Shown: one piece after another, positions 60,401 through 64,000 of the stretch
Numbering within the stretch: the stretch's first letter is position 1
How the letters are laid out: every line of letters starts with the position of its first letter
From: Sternotherus odoratus
Lineage: Eukaryota; Chordata; Testudines; Kinosternidae
DNA: 64,000 nt
Reading direction: 5' to 3'
Assembly: GCA_032164245.1 (NCBI GenBank)
Contig: JAVMKO010000002.1
Coordinates: 177,636,920 to 177,700,919, forward strand
Position numbers and translations under genes: made by a program
Notes under the pieces: generated by a model
Databases searched by the model: none
The model's input: only the letters and a program-made list of their open reading frames with translations
Told to the model about the DNA's origin: nothing

Positions 60401-62799
60401 TGCCCGCGGCGGGGAGGGGGGAACCGGGACGCTCCCGGCAGCCCGCCCATGGCGGGGAGGGGGGAACCGGGACGCTCCCGGCAGCCCGCCCGCGCGGCGG
60501 GGACGGGAGAGCGAGGCGCTTTTTTTTTTTTTTTTTTTTTTTTGTCTGGCGGGGAGGGGAGGAACTGGGGCGCACATTTTTCACTGACTCGAGTATAAGC
60601 CGAGGCGGCTTTTTTCAGCCCAAAAAGTGGGCTGAAAAACTCGGCTTATACTCGAGTATATACGGTACATTAAAAGGATGTTTTTATTACGACAACAACA
60701 ACTAAAACAATGGAACATCGCATATGTTCTCTGACATCAAGGTACATGGGCATATCTGTGAAATAAAATTAAGTGGTGCCCCATTATTCAGAGATACCGG
60801 AGAACCGCCTCACCAAATGCCGCACATGGGAGTCCATACCACAAAAAATGTACATGTTAATTTCAGCAGCATTAGATACAAAGACAATATCCATTGTTTC
60901 CAAATGGGGAAAGAACCTCAATAGGGAAAGACATTCTCTTTTAACGTTTCTTCAAGCAATGGCACATAATGAGTGTTTTAAAAAATCCATGGAAAAAAGC
61001 TTTTCCTTTTAGGCTCACAAAGGACACTTTGTAGTAAGTGCAGAGGTTACAATAAAAAAATATTCAATGTGACATTAAGAAGTCCCTTGTGCTGTACCTA
61101 AATCCACACTTACTGCTAAAGTGGTACTGGTAGATACAGCTTTTCAACTGTAAATATGCTTCATTAGAAGCAGAGATGCCGCTGTGCTTGTGTAGTGTTA
61201 TCCTTTAGGCCTAATGCTGCCCAAGACTAATGGTGCACAACCCCTTGAAGTTATCGGGTGTTGTGCATGTTTAGCCAATGGAAGAATTTGGCCCTTTGTA
61301 TCATAGACTTACTGGACCAGCTGCAGTATTTCAGAAGCCACTATAAAAGCTCTGAAATCCTGGCCATCAGTGTTTATGCAGATCACATAGTGAGGGAGGA
61401 TTTTGTACATCCACTGCTTTTTAAAGTGATGACAGCATGAAAATGTGGGTTAAAATACTAATTCTAAACTGGTTAGCCTAAAACTAGATTCAAGCTTCTA
61501 AGAGGAAATAAAATAATTTCTAACCCCCTTGGTTAGAAATTGCAGACTAGACAAACCTAAACTACAGCTGTTTGTGTAAGTGTAATGAATGAATGATAGT
61601 AGTGGAGGGTCCTGCATTACAGCTGGGTTCACATGATTAGTTTTCTGTTCCTGTTGCTACAGCAGAAACGTCAGTGAAAATGCATAGAGCCACCAAGCTT
61701 CTTGCTCTTAAGTTACAAATTGCCAAAACTTCTGGCTAAACATACATGTCATATTTCTGAAGTCTTTAAATTATGTTTTTTCTCCTCCTTATTACCCAAC
61801 CTTTTTCCCTTTCGTTAGGGCTCTGATCCTACTGCTTTCTCTGTACTTACACAAGCTATTACTGGCCAAGTGGGTTTTGTGGATGCTGAATTCTGTACAA
61901 CCTGTGGGGAAAAAGGAGCAGACAAAAGATGTTCAGTATGTAAAATGGTAAGAGACTATAGTTGAAGTTTAAAAAAATGAAAGGCAAATCCAGGCTGGAA
62001 ATAAGCCACAATTTTTAATTGTCAGACCAATGAACCATTGGAACAATTTACCAAGAGTCGGGGTGGATTCTCCATCAGTGACAATTTTTAAATCATGATG
62101 AGATGTTTTTCTAAAAGATATCCTCTTGAAATTATTTTGGGAAGTCCTATGGCCTGTGCTATACAGAATGTCATACTAGCTACTCGCAAGTGGATGGTCC
62201 TTTCTGACCTTGTAATCTGTCAATATGTTACTGCCAGTCTAAAAAAGGAAGGTTACTTACCAGTAATTGTAGCTATTTGAGAAATGTCCCGGTATGTTCA
62301 GGCTTGGGAGATACAAAGCACCTGCTTGTGGTGCAGGTATCTTGAATCCAAGAAATAGGAATATTTAAAGCCCCAGATAAGACTGTGTGGGTTAGAGGGT
62401 GGAGTTACAATACATTGTGGATTTCCTAAATTAATTACAATAGAAGAGCAGTTTCCTTTTTGAGATAATGTATAGCACACCCATACTGTGTGACTTGATT
62501 AACTGTTTATCATTGTAATTTCAAAAAAATACTCTTACGCTACATAACCTATTATTCCAATATCCTGATTAATTTTGTAGTTTTAGCTCCCCATAAAGTT
62601 AAACTATTTTACTGTCCTGTTATATGAAGCTGAAGTAATGGCTCTGGAAACTTTCAGGTTATTTATTGTGACCAGAACTGCCAGAAAATACACTGGTTTA
62701 CCCACAAAAAAGTTTGTAAGATGCTGAAGGAAATTCATGAGAAGCAAGAGCTAGAAGCTGCCAAAGAAAAACGGAGACAAGAAAAAAAGCAAGAGAGAG
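42415..62799 (+). CDS. ANKMY2: ANKMY2, ankyrin repeat and MYND domain protein 2 (exons 1-9, 3' end outside)
   Basis: Nine exons join into 1153 nt (384 codons plus one base) with no stop: 42415-42481, 43944-44008, 45609-45747, 47418-47516, 49681-49841, 56290-56504, 58227-58362, 61819-61947 and 62658-62799. All borders are GT-AG. Ankyrin repeats occupy about residues 45-140 ([48 protein letters not shown]). A MYND zinc finger with its full Cys/His set spans about residues 318-355. The human protein is 441 residues, so only the acidic C-terminal tail is missing. In mammals the protein binds adenylyl cyclases and supports their ciliary targeting, affecting Hedgehog signalling. The start has an ideal context (CGCCATGG). 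The N-terminal 22 residues diverge from mammals. The gene is divergent from BZW2 and appears intact. Confidence 0.95.
42482..43943 (+). other. ANKMY2: ANKMY2 intron 1
   Basis: The first 550 bases continue the CpG island; the rest is AT-rich with a T run before the acceptor. Open frames in the GC-rich part lack domains and cross the splice donor. No element is identified. Confidence 0.7.
43944..44008 (+). CDS. ANKMY2: ANKMY2 exon 2
   Basis: The exon is 65 nt, entering in phase 1 after TTTTAAG and ending in phase 0 before GTACTT. It encodes [22 protein letters not shown]; the [11 protein letters not shown] string is identical to mammalian ANKMY2. Confidence 0.95.
44009..45608 (+). other. ANKMY2: ANKMY2 intron 2
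   Basis: It holds repeat-like traces at 44534-44660 (GGTTACCATACAGCTGGGTT start) and 44815-45000 (TACAC/GTGTA-rich MITE character). A short TTTC run precedes the acceptor. No gene is seen. Confidence 0.6.
45609..45747 (+). CDS. ANKMY2: ANKMY2 exon 3 (ankyrin repeat)
   Basis: The exon is 139 nt. It encodes the first full ankyrin repeat ([20 protein letters not shown]) with its RHGADVNC turn and the start of the second ([14 protein letters not shown]). The acceptor is CATTAG and the donor GTAAAC in phase 1. Confidence 0.97.
45748..47417 (+). other. ANKMY2: ANKMY2 intron 3
   Basis: I see no gene, RNA or clearly bounded repeat. The sequence is ordinary AT-rich intron. Confidence 0.6.
47418..47516 (+). 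CDS. ANKMY2: ANKMY2 exon 4 (ankyrin repeat)
   Basis: The exon is 99 nt, in phase 1 at both ends. It encodes [20 protein letters not shown] and [11 protein letters not shown], the second and third ankyrin repeats. The acceptor is ATACAG and the donor GTAAAT. Confidence 0.97.
47888..48656 (+). mobile_element. Mariner-like non-autonomous element, copy 2 (clean ends)
   Basis: The ends CAGTAACTCCTCACTTAAC and, inverted, CAGTAACTCCTCACTTAAC are perfect 19-bp partners. Both sides are flanked by TA (47886-47887 and 48657-48658). The interior shares GTTAATGTTGTTTCGC and AAATTGGATTCACGTAATAT with the two other copies. It has no transposase, so it must have moved in trans. Confidence 0.85.
47956..48183. 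mobile_element. Short hAT MITE nested in the mariner-like element
   Basis: The 228-bp unit starts CAGTGTCTCAAAG and ends CTTTGAAGACCACTG. The flanks CATTAGAG and TATTAGAG agree at seven of eight positions. It contains a G run at 48124-48136. Confidence 0.85.
48673..48845 (+). mobile_element. MIR-like SINE
   Basis: The order TTTGCCACTGACTTGCTGTG, GAGTCATTTCACCCTGTGCT, CTCAGTTTCTCCAGCTATAA and then GGGTGTTAGGAGAATTGTC follows the MIR core and 3' half. It is diverged, as expected of an old amniote SINE. Confidence 0.7.
48870..49060 (+). mobile_element. Second MIR-like SINE in tandem
   Basis: The core is repeated (TGTTGATTTGCTGTGTGTGT, GGGCAAAGCACAAAG, CTTGTGTAAAATGAAGAT) and followed by the typical tail AAAGTGCTTAGAGATATTTA and AAAGTATTAATA. 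It lies directly after the first copy in the same orientation. Confidence 0.65.
49681..49841 (+). CDS. ANKMY2: ANKMY2 exon 5
   Basis: The exon is 161 nt. It encodes [20 protein letters not shown] and [20 protein letters not shown] up to NLHPVK. It is highly conserved with mammals and closes the ankyrin region. The acceptor is TTTTAG and the donor GTAATG in phase 0. Confidence 0.97.
50233..50440. repeat. Arm A of a perfect 208-bp inverted duplication
   Basis: This segment is the exact reverse complement of 56054-56179 followed, across the Harbinger insertion, by 51157-51240. I compared the arms base by base and saw no mismatch. The inner 80 bases are the 3' third of the MITE at 51015-51237; the outer 125 are intron sequence. 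Confidence 0.9.
51015..51237. mobile_element. Harbinger-type MITE with TTA duplication
   Basis: The ends GGGCAGGTCTATAC and (inverted) GGGCAGGACTACATC are flanked by TTA at 51012-51014 and 51238-51240. The interior has inverted GGAGAGCGCTCTCC and CCGGCA motifs. The right-hand TTA is also the left target copy of the large Harbinger next to it. Confidence 0.8.
51602..52920 (+). pseudogene. HARBI1-type DDE transposase, one frameshift
   Basis: About 439 codons would be read if one missing base near 52401 is allowed for; the frame changes there. The N-terminal region contains [20 protein letters not shown] and a helix-turn-helix-like stretch ([19 protein letters not shown]). The catalytic acids are all visible: Asp in [11 protein letters not shown] (about 52265), Asp in [12 protein letters not shown] just after the frameshift, and Glu in [17 protein letters not shown] (about 52625). 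This matches the DDE_Tnp_4 nuclease family. A poly(A) signal follows at 53015. Family knowledge says the nuclease works only with its Myb-like partner, encoded at 53189-55633. The frame is otherwise open, so the lesion is recent, or possibly a sequence error. Confidence 0.9.
53015..53020 (+). terminator. Poly(A) signal of the Harbinger transposase
   Basis: AATAAA lies 95 bases after the transposase stop codon. The opposing gene's signal begins 26 bases further on, on the other strand. Confidence 0.7.
53047..53052 (-). terminator. Poly(A) signal of the Harbinger Myb-like gene
   Basis: AATAAA on the minus strand lies about 137 bases past the stop of the second exon. The two transcripts therefore meet or overlap by tens of bases at their 3' ends. 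Confidence 0.7.
53189..53721 (-). pseudogene. Harbinger Myb/SANT-like gene, exon 2 (one stop codon)
   Basis: An acceptor (CGCCCACAG) at 53722-53730 opens phase-compatible sequence, [21 protein letters not shown] basic stretch (IRKRKKKTR), an Arg/Glu-rich heptad-like region ([24 protein letters not shown]) and the C-terminal segment [20 protein letters not shown] follow, with the stop at 53189. One in-frame TGA interrupts ARN-EIQ near 53546, where a CGA Arg codon is expected: a typical CpG decay change. The charged region is probably a coiled coil used for dimerisation or transposase contact; that role is inference. Confidence 0.8.
54107..54560. repeat. Minisatellite, about five units of 91-94 bp, inside the Harbinger
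   Basis: Units share GGATCTGAAGCGGAAGCAAC, TTGCAGACTGCTCTGGTTCC and CTGCTAGCTACCGCTACGGG, then a G run of 9-15. GGATCTGAAG starts at 54201, 54295, 54388 and 54479. The array lies in the intron of the Myb-like gene. Unit number probably varies between copies. Confidence 0.9.
54679..54969 (+). CDS. Unexplained 96-codon frame in the Harbinger
   Basis: An ATG at 54679 (context CAACCATGA) opens [20 protein letters not shown] and runs to a stop at 54967-54969. The residues are varied and not low-complexity, with a mixed charged/hydrophobic character: [15 protein letters not shown] early, [19 protein letters not shown] in the middle, and a C-terminus ending EYIDKLFE. A poly(A) signal lies 52 bases downstream at 55021. 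It is on the plus strand, antisense to the Myb-like gene and inside that gene's intron. I recognise no family. It could be a third transposon gene, a captured exon or an accident of composition; the poly(A) signal and varied sequence favour a real frame. Confidence 0.5.
   Translation: MNDITLLRISQRDRERMLLASMQSPGPYAAMLACSMIPDYLLLSWHGMVSYHGGPHKAALPRNLLRRIPRYLLDSFIEMSAEDFWSIPEYIDKLFE
55021..55026 (+). terminator. Poly(A) signal after the 96-codon frame
   Basis: AATAAA lies 52 bases past the stop at 54969. It is the only such hexamer I noted on this strand of the Harbinger besides the transposase signal. Confidence 0.5.
55081..55633 (-). CDS. Harbinger Myb/SANT-like protein, exon 1
   Basis: The ATG at 55633 in the context GCCGCCATGC is the best start; the open frame extends 29 codons further upstream without another ATG. 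A Myb/SANT-like helix-turn-helix follows ([57 protein letters not shown]). Next come [11 protein letters not shown] and an acidic stretch ([14 protein letters not shown]). A consensus donor GTAAGTG at 55080 ends the exon in phase 1 and joins the exon at 53189-53721 to give 361 residues. In the Harbinger superfamily this partner imports the transposase to the nucleus and binds the element ends. No stop is seen in this exon. Confidence 0.85.
56054..56179. repeat. Outer part of arm B of the inverted duplication
   Basis: This is the exact reverse complement of 50233-50358. It follows directly on the right TTA of the Harbinger; with the Harbinger removed it is contiguous with 51157-51240 and rebuilds all of arm B. 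Confidence 0.9.
56290..56504 (+). CDS. ANKMY2: ANKMY2 exon 6
   Basis: The exon is 215 nt. It encodes [39 protein letters not shown] and [20 protein letters not shown]. It agrees with the mammalian helical region between the ankyrin repeats and the MYND finger. The acceptor is CTGTAG and the donor GTATGC in phase 2. Confidence 0.96.
56505..58226 (+). other. ANKMY2: ANKMY2 intron 6
   Basis: It contains the inverted-repeat element at 56741-57318. The remainder (56505-56740 and 57319-58226) shows no gene or named repeat. Confidence 0.65.
56741..57318. mobile_element. DNA transposon remnant, TTACTCCTGGGGGAATTCTG ends
   Basis: The left end TTACTCCTGGGGGAATTCTG and right end CAGAATTCCCCCAGGAGTAA are perfect 20-bp inverted partners. 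The interior has AATTTCCTTTTGTCCCC and further inverted traces but no transposase. The outermost TTA/TAA may be the target duplication. Confidence 0.85.
58227..58362 (+). CDS. ANKMY2: ANKMY2 exon 7
   Basis: The exon is 136 nt, entering in phase 2 after TTTCAG. It encodes [40 protein letters not shown] and VEI, nearly identical to mammalian ANKMY2. The donor is GTAAGT in phase 0. Confidence 0.97.
58363..61818 (+). other. ANKMY2: ANKMY2 intron 7
   Basis: It holds the palindromic MITE at 60013-60665 and an A/G homopolymer stretch at about 58528-58548. The stretches 58550-60010 and 60668-61818 contain no gene or repeat I recognise. Confidence 0.65.
60013..60665. mobile_element. MITE with CCGTATATACTCGAGTAT ends and a large GC-rich palindrome
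   Basis: The ends CCGTATATACTCGAGTAT (left) and ATACTCGAGTATATACGG (right) are perfect inverted partners flanked by TA. ACTCGAGTATAAGCCGA recurs inside, near both ends. The core (about 60120-60565) is a compound palindrome: A runs followed by GCGCCTCGCTCTCCCGTCCC on the left face the complement followed by a T run on the right. Overlapping long frames here are low-complexity artefacts. Confidence 0.85.
61819..61947 (+). CDS. ANKMY2: ANKMY2 exon 8 (first half of MYND finger)
   Basis: The exon is 129 nt, phase 0 at both ends. It encodes [20 protein letters not shown] and then [19 protein letters not shown], which carries the first four zinc-binding cysteines. The acceptor is GTTAG and the donor GTAAGA. 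Confidence 0.97.
61948..62657 (+). other. ANKMY2: ANKMY2 intron 8
   Basis: It contains a CR1 3' fragment at 61975-62225. The rest is unremarkable. Confidence 0.65.
61975..62225 (+). mobile_element. CR1 3' untranslated fragment
   Basis: ACCATTGGAACAATTTACCA, TCCATCAGTGACAATTTTTA and GGATGGTCCTTTCTGACCTT follow the order of the CR1 3' region. It is short, broken and non-coding. Confidence 0.8.
62658..62799 (+). CDS. ANKMY2: ANKMY2 exon 9 (second half of MYND finger)
   Basis: The exon is 142 nt. It encodes [20 protein letters not shown], supplying the remaining Cys/Cys/His/Cys ligands of the MYND finger. A Lys/Glu-rich helix follows ([20 protein letters not shown]). The donor GTTAGG is weaker than the others, so this border is slightly less certain. 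It ends in phase 1 and the last exon(s) must lie beyond the window. Confidence 0.94.
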
Positions 62800-64000
62800 G
62801 TTAGGATCTATGGTTTGCTAACTAAAATTAATCCTGCACTACAAATTCTACAAGAAGCAAAAGTAAATTCTCTTACTGCACATACTAAGTGAGGTTTAAG
62901 AGAGATTGTCTTGGTTGGTTAAAAAAAAGGGGGGGGGAGTAATTATTGGGATGCTTGACTTCTTATTTGTGAAAGGATAACTTTGTATACAATAAGAGAA
63001 ATGCACATGACTCTTGAGTACAATGGAAGTGACAGAGTCCTGTGGCACCTTAAAGACTAACTAAAGTATTGAAGCATAAGCTTTTGTGGGCTAATACCCA
63101 CTTCGTCGGATGCAAGCAGTGGAAGTTAGTTAGTCTTTAAGGTGCCACAGGACACTCTGTCACTTCTGCTATTCCAGACTAATACGGCTACCTCTGTGAT
63201 TCTTGAGTACAATAGGAATTCTAACTTTGCTGTTTCAAAATCTTAAAGCTCTGATTTAAAAAAAAACCAAATCCTTACTGTATAACTTCACTGTATAACT
63301 GGAAGACTAAGTGACAAGTTGAATAATTAAAACAAAACAGCCAACCTACACACTAACCCACTCAGAAGTTAATTCTTTGCTATATTGTGGGTATGGCGAG
63401 AAGAACTAGTAACTCTTGTGAGAGTATATATGAGGTGGCTATTTGGTTTTGGGTTCTTTTCGTACAACCTCTAACAAAATGACAAACTCTGAAGATCCTA
63501 CAACAGAGTTAAAATGCCGAACATCCTTCCTGCAAAATAATTTTTCTGTGTGTAATTCAAAGGAAAGTCCATGAAGTAGCATACATGCTCATTCTCACTT
63601 CCTGATTCTTAGCCTCTCTTTCCATTGTATTATCACTACTTTATATGTTTATTGTAGGCAGTTACAAAATACAGGAGCCATGGCATGCTTGCCTTACTCA
63701 CAGGAGAGTAGCCCTCCTCATTTGGGCTGTGAAAATATTACTGCAGAGCAGTTATTAGTATATCAGGAAATAACTCCACCTAGTGACCATCTCATGTAAA
63801 ATTTAAGGAGCCTAAATGGGCTTTTTTAAATCACTCTGACCCCTAAGTAGACTTCCAATTCTTTTTTTAAATCGGGGTTTCTAATGCCCCAACCACTTAA
63901 TTTGGAAAAGCCAAATATACTTATGCTTTTCCCAAAAACCCCTTTTATAAAGTCTAAATATAACATTTAGCTCCTTTCAGCCTGGTAAAACAATAAAGGT
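62800..64000 (+). other. ANKMY2: ANKMY2 intron 9 (partial)
   Basis: It contains the Penelope-like insertion at 63012-63213. I searched for the acidic C-terminal coding exon of ANKMY2 and did not find it. Nothing else is recognised. Confidence 0.6.
63012..63213. mobile_element. Penelope-like inverted repeat insertion, TSD TCTTGAGTACAAT
   Basis: A 176-bp unit (63025-63200) is flanked by a perfect 13-bp duplication, TCTTGAGTACAAT, at 63012-63024 and 63201-63213. The left arm GTGGCACCTTAAAGACTAAC and right arm GTTAGTCTTTAAGGTGCCAC are perfect inverted partners. The 3' end AGACTAATACGGCTACCTCT matches the family tail. It has the same inverted layout as the insertion at 1278-1848 but is shorter. 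Confidence 0.75.

Noticed and set aside
60053..60598. Long open frames of 112-181 codons on both strands
   Set aside because: They are low-complexity Pro/Arg/Gly/Lys/Phe translations of a GC-rich palindrome with A and T runs.
1..64000. CRISPR arrays, operons or bacterial features
   Set aside because: The sequence has spliced vertebrate exons and eukaryotic repeats; no regularly spaced short repeats of CRISPR type were seen.

Overview
The window is vertebrate nuclear DNA, most likely from a turtle (Testudines). The evidence is an amniote gene pair, CR1 retrotransposons, a tRNA-derived SINE with a CR1-like tail, MIR-like SINEs and many non-autonomous DNA transposons of kinds common in turtles. 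A crocodilian is the main alternative. All coding sequence is in short exons with GT-AG borders. Almost all long open frames outside those exons belong to mobile elements or are chance frames.

Two host genes lie head to head around a CpG island at about 41.7-43.0 kb. BZW2 (eIF5-mimic protein 1) runs leftward on the minus strand: a probable non-coding first exon ending at 41995, a coding exon 2 with the start codon at 11910-11974, and exon 3 at 424-600. The rest of the gene lies beyond the left edge. ANKMY2 (ankyrin repeats plus MYND zinc finger) runs rightward: nine coding exons from 42415 to 62799 give 384 codons in one continuous frame, and the last exon(s) lie beyond the right edge. The same pair is divergent on human chromosome 7.

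BZW2 intron 1 (30 kb) and intron 2 (11 kb) hold mobile elements. Two copies of a compact 3.2-kb, RTE-like non-LTR retrotransposon (5211-8363 and 12665-15146) are each bounded by target-site duplications. A third, unrelated non-LTR element lies on the minus strand (19.5-23.2 kb). CR1 fragments occur at 17.8-18.7, 28.4-30.0 and 39.3-40.3 kb. Nested hAT elements include one holding a solo LTR and one holding a tRNA SINE inside CR1. There are also Tc1/mariner-like and Harbinger-like MITEs. At 19.0-19.25 kb there is a complete SINE with a 5S-rRNA-like head, a body matching the 5' and 3' ends of the RTE-like LINE, and a 13-bp target duplication.

ANKMY2 intron 5 holds a near-complete two-gene Harbinger transposon (51241-56053) with TTA duplications. 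It carries a HARBI1-type DDE transposase broken by one frameshift and a convergent two-exon Myb/SANT-like gene broken by one stop codon. An unexplained 96-codon frame with its own poly(A) signal lies antisense in the Myb-like gene's intron. The same intron has a base-perfect 208-bp inverted duplication that the Harbinger interrupts.
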